Made by a program: the position numbers and the translations under genes. A stretch of DNA of 64,000 bases from Nocardioides houyundeii (GTDB lineage Bacteria; Actinomycetota; Actinomycetes; Propionibacteriales; Nocardioidaceae). Positions 35,908 to 45,140 of the stretch are shown one piece after another. Below the pieces are notes generated by a model. The model was not told the DNA's origin, made no database searches, and saw only the letters and a program-made list of their open reading frames with translations. The DNA lies in NCBI RefSeq assembly GCF_002865585.1, contig NZ_CP025581.1, positions 3,596,001 to 3,660,000 on the forward strand, read 5' to 3'. How positions within the stretch are numbered: position 1 is the first letter of the stretch; each line of letters begins with the position of its first letter.

Positions 35908-35923
35908 TACCCCACCTGGGGTA
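35908..35923. promoter_or_regulatory. Perfect palindrome upstream of the secreted lysine-rich protein
   Basis: TACCCCA-CC-TGGGGTA, 16 bases, 85 bases before the ATG at 36008, in the promoter zone. TACCCC/GGGGTA half-sites resemble those bound by CsoR-type copper repressors, but no CsoR gene is in the window, so the regulator is unknown. Confidence 0.5.
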
Positions 35924-36007
35924 GATACCTCTCGCAGTCGCCGTCTCGGGCCGGCATTCCTGCGGATTGACCGCCCACGTACGCCCTTTCCTCAAGGAGT
36001 TCCCTGC

Positions 36008-36748
36008 ATGCGCAGATTCGCCACCCTGGCCGCCGCTTCCGCAGCCAGCCTCGCTCTCGTCGCCCCGGCCGCGGTCCTCACCGCGACGACCGCCTCCGCC
36101 GCGCCCTCCAGCGCGAGCGCGAGCACCGCCGACGCCCCCACCGTCGCGGCCCGCAAGGCCAAGATCAAGCTCAAGAAGTCCAAGGCCGGCACCCACTACG
36201 GCCTGGCCGGCAACAAGATCACCGCGCAGGTGCGCGGCAAGGGCAAGGTCACCTTCTCGGTCAACGGCACCAAGCTGGGCAAGAAGAAGATCAAGAAGGG
36301 CAAGGCCAGCGTCCGCCTGCCCTCCGACCTGGCCCCGGGCACCTACAAGGTCAAGGCCAAGTTCAAGAAGTCCAAGGCCACCATCAAGACCGTCGTCTGG
36401 GACTCCGCGCTCAACGTGAACACCGCGGTCTTCACGGTGTCGGCCGCCGGCTACGACTTCCCCGAGATGGGCGGCCAGGTGAAGTTCAAGGGCAAGATCG
36501 CCAAGAAGGGCTGGGTGGACATCTACCTGGACGGCAAGAACAAGGGCGGCAGCTCCTCGCCGAACTACTGCTGCATGGCGTCCGTCAGTGCTGACGGCAC
36601 CTTCAACTTCTCCGGCTACAGCTTCCTCGGCAAGGTCGCCGAGCAGTGGGGCGTGGGCACCCACCAGTTCCGCGCGCAGTACACCCCCACCGCGTCGTTC
36701 TCCGACTACATCTACTCGCAGTGGATCACCGTCACCGTCACCCCGTGA
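36008..36748 (+). CDS. Secreted lysine-rich Ig-like protein
   Basis: A 246-residue protein with a clear signal peptide (residues 1-32, FATLAAASAASLALVAPAAV, cleavage after SAA). The mature part has two beta-sandwich-like modules rich in Lys (KVTFSVNGTKLGKKKIKKGK; YKVKAKFKKSKATIK) and a Cys pair in PNYCCMAS. The first module resembles the C-terminal tail of the secreted amidase at 57139-60402. AAGGAG lies 8 bases upstream of the ATG. Likely cell-wall associated; function unknown. Confidence 0.78.
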   Translation: MRRFATLAAASAASLALVAPAAVLTATTASAAPSSASASTADAPTVAARKAKIKLKKSKAGTHYGLAGNKITAQVRGKGKVTFSVNGTKLGKKKIKKGKASVRLPSDLAPGTYKVKAKFKKSKATIKTVVWDSALNVNTAVFTVSAAGYDFPEMGGQVKFKGKIAKKGWVDIYLDGKNKGGSSSPNYCCMASVSADGTFNFSGYSFLGKVAEQWGVGTHQFRAQYTPTASFSDYIYSQWITVTVTP

Positions 36749-36802
36749 CCTGACACACGAGACCGATCACCAGGTCGATCTCAGGCCGATCTTCAGGCCA
36801 CA

Positions 36803-36841
36803 CACGAGGCCGTCGCCGGGACCCCCGGCGGCGGCCTCGTG
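36803..36841. terminator. Long hairpin after the lysine-rich protein gene
   Basis: CACGAGGCCGTCGCCGGG (36803-36820) pairs with CCCGGCGGCGGCCTCGTG (36824-36841), 17 of 18 positions, 3-base loop. It separates the upstream gene from the histidine kinase gene. Confidence 0.78.
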
Positions 36842-37007
36842 GCATCTCGGCAGCCGTGACCCCCACCCGTCTCGCGAAAAAGGCCGGATCGCGGGCAGAT
36901 CTCATCCCGTTGTTCCGCTCCGCCGGAGGCTGGCCTGTGGCAGGCTTCCGAATCGCGGCTACCCGGACAGAGTGGTCAGACCGCTTCGACGTTCTCGGAG
37001 GAGCACG

Positions 37008-38978
37008 ATGGGGAGCCGGGACCTCTTCCTGCTGAGCGTTGCCATCTACTCGGGGCTTCCGCTGCTCTACTCGGTGCGGCGCACGAGCTTCCAGTTCCTG
37101 CTGCTCTACAGCCACATCGCGAGCGTGCTCACCTTCTGCGGCCTGCTCGGCGCGGTCTACATCCTTCCCGTGGGCGGGGAGGTCAACCTGATGGCCGGCC
37201 AGGTCGCGTTCGCCGGCTTCATGTTCGGCACCTTCATCACCGTGGTGGTGGGCCGGGACCTGCAGGTGGTGCGCAACGTGGTCGCGCTCACCATCGTGGT
37301 CAACGTGCTGGTCGCGGCCGTATTCGCCGTCAGCGGCACGGCGCTGCAGACGCCGGGGGTGGTCAACCCCTTCGACACCTCGCCGGTGGTCTTCGAGCAG
37401 TCCCTGTCCACGGTGCTGATCGGCGGCGCGCTCATGGTCCTCGAGCTGCTGCTGCTGCTGGCGGTCCTGGAGGCGGCGAAGAAGCGCCTGGGCCCGTGGC
37501 CGATGGCGCTGGTCTACCCCACGACGTACGTCGGGGCCCTGGTGCTCGACGGCCTGCTCTTCCCGGTGCTGGTGCTGCGGCCGGACTCGGGGCTGGGCGA
37601 CGCCATCTGGCAGGGCGTCGAGGTCAAGCTCGTGCTGGCGGCTGCGTTCCTGGTGCCGCTGCTGCTCTTCGTGACCCTGTTCCGACGGACCCTGAACCTC
37701 TACGAGGCCCGACCGCTGAACCTGCTCCACCTCACCGCCCTCTCCCGCGACCACCTGCTGGAGAAGCTCGACAGCCAGCAGCAGCAGCTGCTGGAGCAGC
37801 ACGACCGGATCATCGACTCCACCGCCAGCTACGGCCGGGCCAACGCGACCGTGGAGCGCATCCTCGACTCGGCGACCAACACCATCCTGATCGCGCTGGA
37901 CCCGAACCTGCGGATCACCCACTTCAACGCCGGCGCCCAGCGACTGCTCGGCTACACCGGCGCCGAGGTCGCCGGGGAGCCGCTGTCGCTGTTCCACTCG
38001 CCCTCGGAGATCGCCCGGCACGCCGCCGCCCTGGGCACCGACGCCGACCACGTCCAGGTGCTGCGGGTGCAGATGGCGATCGATGCCCGACGCGACTGGG
38101 AGTTCGTCGCCTCGCGGGGGACCCGGCACGTGGTCTCCCTCGGCATCACCGAGGTGGTGGTGGACAGCGCCGTGGTGGGCTACGTCGCTGCCGGCGAGGA
38201 CGTCACGACGCGGCTCCGGGCGGAGACCGCGATGATGACCGCGCTCACCCGCGAGCACGACGCCCTGGTGCGGCTCCAGGAGGCCGACCGGGTCAAGGAC
38301 GAGCTGGTCTCCACCGTCAGCCACGAGCTGCGCACCCCGATCGCCAGCATCAGCGGCTACACCGAGATGCTCGCGGACGGGGCGTTCGGCACTCTCAGCG
38401 ACGAGCAGAACCGGGCGCTGGAACGGGTGCTGCGCAACACCCAGCGGCTCGAGAGCCTGGTGGACGACCTGCTCGTGCTGGAACGGACCGAGGGCGCGCC
38501 GCTGATGTTGGAGCGGGTGCCCCTGGACCTCAGCGACGTCATCCGCGGCACGGGCGAGATCGTGACGCAGATGGTGCGGGGCCGGGACCTGAAGTTCAGT
38601 GTCTCCCTGCCCGCGCAGCCGGTGTGCGTCAACGGCGACCACGCGGCCCTGGAGCGGATGGTGCTCAACCTGATCAGCAACGCGGTGAAGTTCACCCCGG
38701 GCCGCGGCACGATCGCGGTGCGGATCTCCACCGACGCCACGCACGCCTGGCTCACCGTGGCCGACACCGGCATCGGAGTGGCCGAGGAGGACGTGGACAA
38801 GCTCTTCACCCGCTTCTTCCGCACCCGGGAGGCCAACGACCGGGCGATCCCCGGCTCGGGACTCGGGCTGAGCATCGTCCAGGCCGTGGTGAGCAGCCAC
38901 GACGGCGAGGTCAGCATCAGCTCGAGCACCCAGGTGGGCACCACCGTGACGGTCAGCCTGCCGCTGGTCGTGGCCTGA
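37008..38978 (+). CDS. Membrane PAS-domain sensor histidine kinase
   Basis: A 656-residue kinase. Residues 1-225 contain about seven hydrophobic segments, followed by a Gln-rich coiled linker (LDSQQQQLLEQHDRI), a PAS domain (about 280-400), the H box STVSHELRTPIASISGYTE and an ATPase domain with NLISNAVKFTPG, ADTGIGVAEED and GSGLGLSIVQ. CGGAGGAG precedes the ATG. Like the other two kinases here it has no neighbouring response regulator. Its end overlaps the converging gene by 26 bases. Confidence 0.9.
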   Translation: MGSRDLFLLSVAIYSGLPLLYSVRRTSFQFLLLYSHIASVLTFCGLLGAVYILPVGGEVNLMAGQVAFAGFMFGTFITVVVGRDLQVVRNVVALTIVVNVLVAAVFAVSGTALQTPGVVNPFDTSPVVFEQSLSTVLIGGALMVLELLLLLAVLEAAKKRLGPWPMALVYPTTYVGALVLDGLLFPVLVLRPDSGLGDAIWQGVEVKLVLAAAFLVPLLLFVTLFRRTLNLYEARPLNLLHLTALSRDHLLEKLDSQQQQLLEQHDRIIDSTASYGRANATVERILDSATNTILIALDPNLRITHFNAGAQRLLGYTGAEVAGEPLSLFHSPSEIARHAAALGTDADHVQVLRVQMAIDARRDWEFVASRGTRHVVSLGITEVVVDSAVVGYVAAGEDVTTRLRAETAMMTALTREHDALVRLQEADRVKDELVSTVSHELRTPIASISGYTEMLADGAFGTLSDEQNRALERVLRNTQRLESLVDDLLVLERTEGAPLMLERVPLDLSDVIRGTGEIVTQMVRGRDLKFSVSLPAQPVCVNGDHAALERMVLNLISNAVKFTPGRGTIAVRISTDATHAWLTVADTGIGVAEEDVDKLFTRFFRTREANDRAIPGSGLGLSIVQAVVSSHDGEVSISSSTQVGTTVTVSLPLVVA

Positions 38979-39357
38979 AGCCCGAGCAGATCACCCGCAG
39001 GTAGTCGATCCGGCCGTCGCTGACCCGGTAGTAGGCCTGCTGCTCGGCGACGTGCGGGCCTTCGGGCAGCCCCAGGTCGAACCGGTACCCGATCCGCCTG
39101 GTGTCGGCGACGGCGGTCTCGACCACGCCCGCGACCTCCTCGACCCGGTCCTGCTCGGTGAACCAGTGGTCGAACAGGACCGTCGCCACCTCGTCGCGGC
39201 CCTGCGCCTCCCAGGACCGGCGCGGGGTGAGCCCCATGAAGTCGACGTCGTCGGCGAGCACCGCGGCCAGCGCGTCCCGGTCCCGGGTCGCCACGGCCTC
39301 GACCAGACGAGCTCCGGGACTGGTCCCGGGGATCCCCGCAGGGCGGTGCCCGCTCAT
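38953..39357 (-). CDS. SnoaL-like (NTF2-fold) protein
   Basis: A 134-residue protein of the nuclear transport factor 2 fold: ARLVEAVATRDRDALAAVLADDVDFMGLTPRRSWEAQGRDEV and a beta-sheet end (YYRVSDGRIDYLRVICSGF). Such domains act as small enzymes or binding proteins; no catalytic role can be assigned. Its ATG overlaps the stop of the upstream hydrolase (ATGA). Confidence 0.78.
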   Translation of the reverse strand: MSGHRPAGIPGTSPGARLVEAVATRDRDALAAVLADDVDFMGLTPRRSWEAQGRDEVATVLFDHWFTEQDRVEEVAGVVETAVADTRRIGYRFDLGLPEGPHVAEQQAYYRVSDGRIDYLRVICSGFRPRPAAG

Positions 39358-39932
39358 GTCAGCCCAGCCAGGAAGCCGACCACCCGGGCCCGGAGCAGCT
39401 CCGCGGCCCGCGGATCGAAGCCGGGGTCGGCGGGGTCGGCGAAGTAGTGCCCGTCGCCGGGGTAGAGGAAGAGCTCGCCGCGGTCGGCCTGGCCCACCAG
39501 CTCCCGGGCCGCCTCGACGTCTCCCTCGCCGACGAAGATGGGGTCCGCGTCCATCCCGTGCACCTGCACCGGCACCCCGGCCGGCCACCGGTCGCCGAAC
39601 TCGTCGACCGGCACGCAGGAGTAGCACAGCAGCGCACCGCGGGCGCCGGGCCTGGTCTGGGCGAGCTTCTGGGCCGGCAGCACCCCGAAGGAGAAGCCGG
39701 CGTACACCAGGTCGTCGGAGAGGTCGTCGGCCTCGGCGACGCCGGCGTCGAGCAAGGCCGAGAAGCCCACCTTGCCGGCGTACTCCTCACCGGCGGCGAT
39801 GCTGTCGAAGGTACGGCCGCCGAAGAGGTCGGGGGTGTGCACCGTGTGACCCTCGGAGCGCAGGTCGTCGGCGAACGCCAGGAACCCCGGCGTCTGCCCG
39901 CAGATGTGGTGGAACAACAGGACCTCGGCCAT
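39354..39932 (-). CDS. Dienelactone hydrolase family protein
   Basis: A 192-residue alpha/beta hydrolase. The nucleophile elbow reads AGFSFGV, with Ser where classical dienelactone hydrolases have Cys; an Asp (in HGMDADPIF) and His (in PGDGHYF) complete the triad. The N terminus MAEVLLFHHICGQTPGF is family-typical. It is coupled to the SnoaL-like gene, so they may act together. Substrate unknown. Confidence 0.85.
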   Translation of the reverse strand: MAEVLLFHHICGQTPGFLAFADDLRSEGHTVHTPDLFGGRTFDSIAAGEEYAGKVGFSALLDAGVAEADDLSDDLVYAGFSFGVLPAQKLAQTRPGARGALLCYSCVPVDEFGDRWPAGVPVQVHGMDADPIFVGEGDVEAARELVGQADRGELFLYPGDGHYFADPADPGFDPRAAELLRARVVGFLAGLT

Positions 39933-39984
39933 GCCCCCAGCGTGGGGCCGCGCCGCGGCGGCGACAAGACCCATAAGGGTCAAA

Positions 39985-41058
39985 TCAGGTCCGCCCGCGT
40001 GGGGCTTCCTCGTAGCCGCCGGCAGGCGGCACCATCTCCGCGCGCACCCCGAGCAGCCGAATCGGCCGGTCGTCCTCCAGCTTGGCCAGCAACGCCAGCG
40101 CGGTGTCGGCGATGGTGGCCACGTCGTACGTCGGCTCGGGGAGCTTGCGGACCCGGGAGGTGGTGAAGAACGGGGCGAACCGGACCTTCAGCCCGACGCG
40201 GGCACAGGGCCGTCCCTCGGCGCGGATGTCGGCGACCACCTGCTCGGCCAGGCTGGTGACCGCCGCGGCGATCTCCGCAGGCGTGGTCAGGTCCTGCTGG
40301 TACGTCGTCTCGCGGCCGTGCGCCCGCGGCACCCAGGGGGTGTCGTCGACCGTGCTGCGGCCGTGCCCACGGCCCAGGGCGGCGAAGTAGGGACCCATGG
40401 TGGGTCCGAACTCGGCCACGAGCGGCTCCAGGGGCGACTCCGCGAGCTGCCGCACCGTGGTGATCCCCAGCGCCGCCAGCCGGGCACCGATCCGCGACCC
40501 CACCCCCCACAGCGCGGTGGTGGGCCGGTCCCCCATCCAGGCCATCCAGTTGTCCTCGCTCAACCGGAACGTGCCGCGCGGCTTGCCGAAGTCGGTGGCC
40601 ATCTTGGCCCGGACCAGGGTGTCGCCGATGCCGACCGAGCAGTGCAGCCCGGTGGCGGCCAGCACCTCGGCCTGCAGCTCGCGGGCGACGGCCTCGGGGT
40701 CGAACCCCTCCTCCGCCGCGGGGAAGCCCACGAAGGCCTCGTCCCAGCCGAGCACCTCCACCACCGCGCCGGGATGGGCGCGCAGGGTCGCCATCACGGT
40801 CGCCGAGGCCGCCTCGTAGACCGGGAAGTCGACGGGCAGGAAGACCGCCTCGGGGCAGCGCTTCACCGCGATCTTGAGCGGCATCCCGGACCGGATCCCG
40901 AACTGCCGCGCCTCGTAGGAGGCGGTCGAGACCACCGCACGCTCGGTCGGGTCGCCCCGACCGCCCACGACCAGCGGGAGACCGGCGAGCTCCGGGTGCC
41001 GGAGCAGCTCCACGGCAGCCAGGAACTGGTCCATGTCGACGTGCAGCACCCACCCCAC
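39985..41058 (-). CDS. dinB: Y-family DNA polymerase IV
   Basis: A 357-residue translesion polymerase. The catalytic acids are in HVDMDQFLAAVE and GWDEAFVGF, and the HhH region is TALWGVGSRIGARLAALGI. No clamp-binding motif (QLxLF) is seen at the C terminus, as in mycobacterial DinB2 (Rv3056). No LexA-type box was seen upstream. Starts at GTG, 6 bases after TAGGGT. Confidence 0.92.
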   Translation of the reverse strand: MGWVLHVDMDQFLAAVELLRHPELAGLPLVVGGRGDPTERAVVSTASYEARQFGIRSGMPLKIAVKRCPEAVFLPVDFPVYEAASATVMATLRAHPGAVVEVLGWDEAFVGFPAAEEGFDPEAVARELQAEVLAATGLHCSVGIGDTLVRAKMATDFGKPRGTFRLSEDNWMAWMGDRPTTALWGVGSRIGARLAALGITTVRQLAESPLEPLVAEFGPTMGPYFAALGRGHGRSTVDDTPWVPRAHGRETTYQQDLTTPAEIAAAVTSLAEQVVADIRAEGRPCARVGLKVRFAPFFTTSRVRKLPEPTYDVATIADTALALLAKLEDDRPIRLLGVRAEMVPPAGGYEEAPRGRT

Positions 41059-41064
41059 CCCGGC

Positions 41065-41070
41065 ACCCTA
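41065..41070 (-). promoter_or_regulatory. -10 box of dinB
   Basis: TAGGGT on the minus strand, 6 bases before the GTG at 41058. Confidence 0.5.
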
Positions 41071-41115
41071 GCCGGGTGGGGGCATGCCGGGGCCGAGGTC
41101 GGGTACGCACCCGTC

Positions 41116-41922
41116 ATGAGCGCATCCCCCACCTCCGCGACCAAGCCGCTCGCCGCCGTCACCGGCGCCAGCAGCGGCATCGGCCTCGAGCTCGCCCGGC
41201 TCTTCGCCGCCAACGGGTTCGACCTGGTGATCAACGCCGAGGACGCCGCGCTGCACGACGCGGCCGAGGAGCTGCGGGGCTCCGGTGCCGCCGTACGCGT
41301 GGTGCAGGCCGACCTGCGCGCTCCCGACGGCGTCACCGAGCTCTACGACGAGATCCGCGCCGACGGGCGACCCCTCGCCGCGATCGCCCTCAACGCCGGG
41401 GTCGGCCAGGGCGGAGCGTTCGTGGAGACCGACCTGGGCCACGACCTGGAGATCATCGAGCTCAACATCCTCTCCACCGTGCGCCTGGCCAAGCTGGCGC
41501 TGCGCGACATGCTGGACGCCGGGCAGGGGCGGGTGCTCGTCACCTCCTCGATCGCCGCGGAGCTGCCGGGGTCGTTCCAGGCCACCTACAACGCCTCGAA
41601 GTCGTTCCTGCAGTCCTTCACCACCGCACTGCAGGACGAGCTCAAAGACACCGGCGTCACCCTGACGTCGCTGATGCCCGGACCCACCGACACCGAGTTC
41701 TTCGCCCGGGCCAGGATGCTGGACACCGCCGTGGGCCGGGGCAAGAAGGACGACCCGGCGCAGGTGGCCGAGCAGGGCTTCGCCGCGATGATGGCCGGGG
41801 AGGCCCGCGCGGTCGGCGGCGGGCTGGCCACCAAGGTGCAGGAGGCCGCCAGCAAGGTGCTGCCCGACAAGGTCAAGGCCGCGCTGCACCGCCGGATGGC
41901 GGAGCCGGGCGCCGACAGCTAG
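41116..41922 (+). CDS. SDR family oxidoreductase
   Basis: A 268-residue short-chain dehydrogenase. The cofactor motif TGASSGIGLELA, the NAG motif (LNAGVGQGG), catalytic Ser in VTSSIAAE and YNASK are all in place. The variant layout and C-terminal basic helix (KVKAALHRRMAEPG) resemble DltE-like SDRs. NAD(P) preference and substrate are not clear. It diverges from dinB. Confidence 0.9.
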   Translation: MSASPTSATKPLAAVTGASSGIGLELARLFAANGFDLVINAEDAALHDAAEELRGSGAAVRVVQADLRAPDGVTELYDEIRADGRPLAAIALNAGVGQGGAFVETDLGHDLEIIELNILSTVRLAKLALRDMLDAGQGRVLVTSSIAAELPGSFQATYNASKSFLQSFTTALQDELKDTGVTLTSLMPGPTDTEFFARARMLDTAVGRGKKDDPAQVAEQGFAAMMAGEARAVGGGLATKVQEAASKVLPDKVKAALHRRMAEPGADS

Positions 41923-41929
41923 GCCGCGA

Positions 41930-42112
41930 CTAGGGGGTCGGTGCGTCCGGACCGCCCTGGTTGGTCGGGCAGTCGTCGTTGGAGCAGATCCGGTCGTCGA
42001 CGGTGGCGTCGGGCTCGGCCCTGGGCTCGGACTCCAGGTCGTCGTCGGGCCGGTGGCCGCGGAGCCGGACCTCGGACCCGCAGACCTGGCAGGGCTTGTT
42101 GTCGAAGTACAC
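41930..42112 (-). CDS. Small putative zinc-binding protein
   Basis: A 60-residue acidic protein with C8-x-x-C11 near the start (DNKPCQVCGSEV) and C43-x4-C48 near the end (ICSNDDCP), suggesting one zinc ribbon. GAGGAG lies 6 bases before the GTG start, which supports a real gene despite its size. It ends 8 bases from the converging SDR stop. No function known. Confidence 0.65.
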   Translation of the reverse strand: MYFDNKPCQVCGSEVRLRGHRPDDDLESEPRAEPDATVDDRICSNDDCPTNQGGPDAPTP

Positions 42113-42158
42113 AGCTGCTCCTCGTAGGAATCCTGATGCTGCGGGTGACCCTACTCAG

Positions 42159-43382
42159 TCAGCCGGCGAGCTCCGCCACCCCGTCGAGCAGCCGGTCCAC
42201 CTCGTCGGCGCTGGTGTACGGCGCCAGCCCGGCGCGCACCGCACCGGCGTCCCCCAGCCCCAGCCATCGCGACGCCTCGAGGGCGTAGAAGTTGCTGGCC
42301 GGCGCGTTGACCCCGCGGGCGGCGAGCTGCTGGTGCACCTCGCGGCCGCTGTGGCCCGCGACGGAGAAGTAGACCGTGGGGGTACGCCGCCGCGGGGAGC
42401 CGTGGAGCCGGACCGCGTCGAGCCTGCCCAGGCCCTCGAGCAGCCGCTCCAGCAGCTCGTCCTCGTGCGCCTCGACGGCGCGCATGGAGGCCAGCAGCCG
42501 CTGGCGTCGCGGCTGCTCGGCCGCGTCGGCGCCCGGGGCGAGGCCGGCGATGAAGTCGACCGCGGCCGTCGTACCGGCGAGCAGCTCGTAGGGAAGCGTG
42601 CCGAGCTCGAACCGCTCCGGGACCGCGTCGGAGGAGGGCAGCAGCTTGTCGGGGTGCAGCTGATCCAGCAGCTCGGGCCGGGCCACCAGGAGGCCGTGGT
42701 GCGGCCCGAAGAACTTGTACGGCGAGCAGGCGTAGAAGTCCGCGCCCAGCTCGGTCACGTCCACCGGGGCGTGCGGGGTGAGGTGCACCCCGTCGACGAA
42801 GAGCAGCGCCCCGACCTCGTGCACGGCTTCGGCGATCGCGGGGACGTCGGGCCGGGTGCCGAGGATGTTCGAGGCCCCGGTGACCGCGACCAGCCGGGTG
42901 CGCTCGGACAGCACGGCCCGCACGTCGTCTACGCCGAGCTCGCCGGTCTCGGCGTCGAAGTCGGCCCAGCGCACGGTCGCGCCCACGGACTCGGCCGCCT
43001 GCAGCCAGGGACGGATGTTGGAGTCGTGGTCGAGCCGCGAGACCACCACCTCGTCGCCGGGACCCCACTGCCGGGCCAGCACCCGCGCCAGGTCGTACGT
43101 CGCCTGGGTCATGGAGCGCGCGAAGACGACGCCGGCCGCGTCGCAGCCGAGCAGGTCGGCGACCGCAGCGCGAGCGCCGCGGACCACCTCCTCGGCCCGG
43201 CGCTCCGAGGCGGTCACCTGGCCGCGGTTGGAGAGTCCGGAGATCATGGTGGCGGCGATCGCCTCGGCCACCTGTCGCGGCACCTGGGTGCCGCCGGGCC
43301 CGTCGAAGTACGCCGTTCCCTCCGCGAGGGCGGGGAAGTCGGCGCGGACGCGGGCGAGGTCGAAGGCGGTGGGTGCGGGCAT
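42159..43382 (-). CDS. Class V aminotransferase, cysteine desulfurase-like
   Basis: A 407-residue PLP enzyme resembling the SufS-like subfamily. The PLP Lys lies in ACSPYKFFGPHHG, and DHDSNIRPWL and VDGVHLTPHAPVD are family motifs. The usual active-site Cys loop of true cysteine desulfurases is not evident, so it may act on another substrate. The start is ATG 43382 with AGGA 8 bases upstream; the frame begins 13 codons earlier. No suf genes adjoin. Confidence 0.87.
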   Translation of the reverse strand: MPAPTAFDLARVRADFPALAEGTAYFDGPGGTQVPRQVAEAIAATMISGLSNRGQVTASERRAEEVVRGARAAVADLLGCDAAGVVFARSMTQATYDLARVLARQWGPGDEVVVSRLDHDSNIRPWLQAAESVGATVRWADFDAETGELGVDDVRAVLSERTRLVAVTGASNILGTRPDVPAIAEAVHEVGALLFVDGVHLTPHAPVDVTELGADFYACSPYKFFGPHHGLLVARPELLDQLHPDKLLPSSDAVPERFELGTLPYELLAGTTAAVDFIAGLAPGADAAEQPRRQRLLASMRAVEAHEDELLERLLEGLGRLDAVRLHGSPRRRTPTVYFSVAGHSGREVHQQLAARGVNAPASNFYALEASRWLGLGDAGAVRAGLAPYTSADEVDRLLDGVAELAG

Positions 43383-43442
43383 GGCGACATCCTGCCTGCC
43401 GCCCCAACCGCGCATGTGCACCCGGACGGGGGGCGAGGGCCG

Positions 43443-44366
43443 CTACTCCCCCAGCCCGCACGCGTCGCGCGCGTAGTCGAGCACGCGTGAGGCACCTGCC
43501 GCCGGCATCCGCACCAGGAGCTCGCCCGGCTTGCCGTCCAGGCGCAGCTTGACCCGGAAGGCGGTGGCGCCGCCGGACTCCATGAAGGCGTGCGGGTCGC
43601 ACCGTGCCGGCACCACGGGCAGCTCGATGCGCACCGGGGCGTCCTCGCTGCGCACCAGGAGCCCAGGGGTCCAGACCGGTTGCCGGTCGGGGGTGAGCAC
43701 CGGGGTGCCGGACACGGTCTCGACCAGGATCCGGTGACCCGGCCGGCCCGACGGGGTCGCGACCAGGGTGATCGTGGCGACCCCGTCGCGACCGGGCCGG
43801 TCCACCTCGACCTGGGCGTCGAAGGCGAGCGTGGCCGCCTCCCCCAGCGCCAGCTGGAAGCAGCGGGACCCGACGTAGCGCGCCACCACGTCGGCCTCGT
43901 CCTCGACCGGGATCCGCGTCGTACGGCCGGCATAGGTGACGGTGACGTGGCCCGCTCCGCGGCTTCCGCACACGGGCCGGGCGGGCTGGGCCAACGGGTA
44001 GCCCCGCTCGGAGTCGGCCGGGATGGCGCGCAGCCGCTCCGCGGGGATGCCGGCGCGGAACCTGGGGTCCCGGTAGTCGATGGCGCTCGGGTCGACCGGG
44101 CGGGCCAGCCCGTTGCCGATCCAGACCTGGAAGCGTCCCAGCGCGGCGTCGCGGGAGGACTGCCTGAGGTCGGCGACCAGCCGGCGCGCGGGTGGGCCCA
44201 GGTCCGGCTGCGGGATCGGTGAGTAGGTCCGGATCGACCGGGTGGGGGACGGCGAGGTCCCGGGTGCGGCCTGGCCCGGCTGGGAGGACTCCGAGGCGCA
44301 GGCCGACAGCAGCGCGCAGAGCGCCAGCAGACCCCCTCGCCAGACCCGACCACCACGCCGCACCAT
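43443..44366 (-). CDS. Putative lipoprotein
   Basis: A 307-residue protein with a lipobox (LLALCALLSAC, Cys about residue 23) after a basic start, a Pro/Ser-rich spacer, and a beta-rich extracellular domain. Cys residues in VCGSR, SRCFQ, ARCDP and DACGLGE could form disulfides. No known family. CAGACT lies 7 bases before the ATG. Confidence 0.75.
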   Translation of the reverse strand: MVRRGGRVWRGGLLALCALLSACASESSQPGQAAPGTSPSPTRSIRTYSPIPQPDLGPPARRLVADLRQSSRDAALGRFQVWIGNGLARPVDPSAIDYRDPRFRAGIPAERLRAIPADSERGYPLAQPARPVCGSRGAGHVTVTYAGRTTRIPVEDEADVVARYVGSRCFQLALGEAATLAFDAQVEVDRPGRDGVATITLVATPSGRPGHRILVETVSGTPVLTPDRQPVWTPGLLVRSEDAPVRIELPVVPARCDPHAFMESGGATAFRVKLRLDGKPGELLVRMPAAGASRVLDYARDACGLGE

Positions 44367-44422
44367 GGCGGCCAGTCTGCTGGTCCCCAGGGTCGACTGC
44401 CAGACCTTTTGACGGCGCCGGT

Positions 44423-45133
44423 CTACCCGGCGACAGCCAGGGCGAGCACCCGGCCGAGCTCCTGCGGCCGGCTGAACTGGGGCCAGTGCCCGGTCGGCAG
44501 GTCGAGGTAGGAGACCGACGCCATCTTCGCCAGCTCCTCGGTGCCCGGCTCCCGGGCCGCGACCGCTCGGCGCAGCACGATGCTGGGCAGCTCGCACATC
44601 ACCATCGTGATCGGGATGCCGTAGCGGCGGTCGTCGTAGAGCTTCTGCTCCCCGGTCACCACGCCCTCCGGCGACGGGATCGAGCGGGCCCGGACCAGGG
44701 CCCGGAGCTCCTGGTCGAGCCCGACCAGCATCTCCTCGCCGAAGGACTCCCACGGCGGCAACGCGACCTCGCCGCGTTCCACGAACCAGCCGCCGTCGCC
44801 CTTCTGCCCGTCCGGGCGGGGCTCGCTCGCCACGTAGACGACGCGCGCCACCCGCTCGGGTCGGGCGTCGGCAGCGGCGTGCGCCAGCGCACCTCCCGCG
44901 GAGTGCGCCACCAGCACCACCTTCTCCGGGTCCTGGGCCTCCAGGGCGTCGATGATGTCGATGACCTCTTCGACGTGGTCGCGCAGCGTGATGCCGGAGC
45001 GGTCCAGCCGCCGCGAGCCCATGCCCGGCAAGGTCAGGGCGTGCACCCGGTGCCCGGCAGCCTCGAGCACCGGGGTGACCTCGTTCCACGAGGACCCGAC
45101 GAGCCAGAGGCCCGGGATGAGGATGAGCTGCAT
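44423..45133 (-). CDS. Alpha/beta hydrolase
   Basis: A 236-residue hydrolase starting MQLILIPGLWLVGSSWNEV (oxyanion region), with nucleophile elbow VLVAHSAGGALAHA and a terminal His in PTGHWPQFSRP. It resembles the salicylate esterase / EstC group. The ATG at 45133 lies 7 bases after a TAGCCT box; the frame is open 20 codons upstream but that reaches across the promoter. Confidence 0.87.
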   Translation of the reverse strand: MQLILIPGLWLVGSSWNEVTPVLEAAGHRVHALTLPGMGSRRLDRSGITLRDHVEEVIDIIDALEAQDPEKVVLVAHSAGGALAHAAADARPERVARVVYVASEPRPDGQKGDGGWFVERGEVALPPWESFGEEMLVGLDQELRALVRARSIPSPEGVVTGEQKLYDDRRYGIPITMVMCELPSIVLRRAVAAREPGTEELAKMASVSYLDLPTGHWPQFSRPQELGRVLALAVAG

Positions 45134-45140
45134 GGGGCGC

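Noticed and set aside
39985..41058. SOS control of dinB
   Set aside because: No GAAC-N4-GTTC-like box lies upstream; only a TAGGGT box is seen next to the start.
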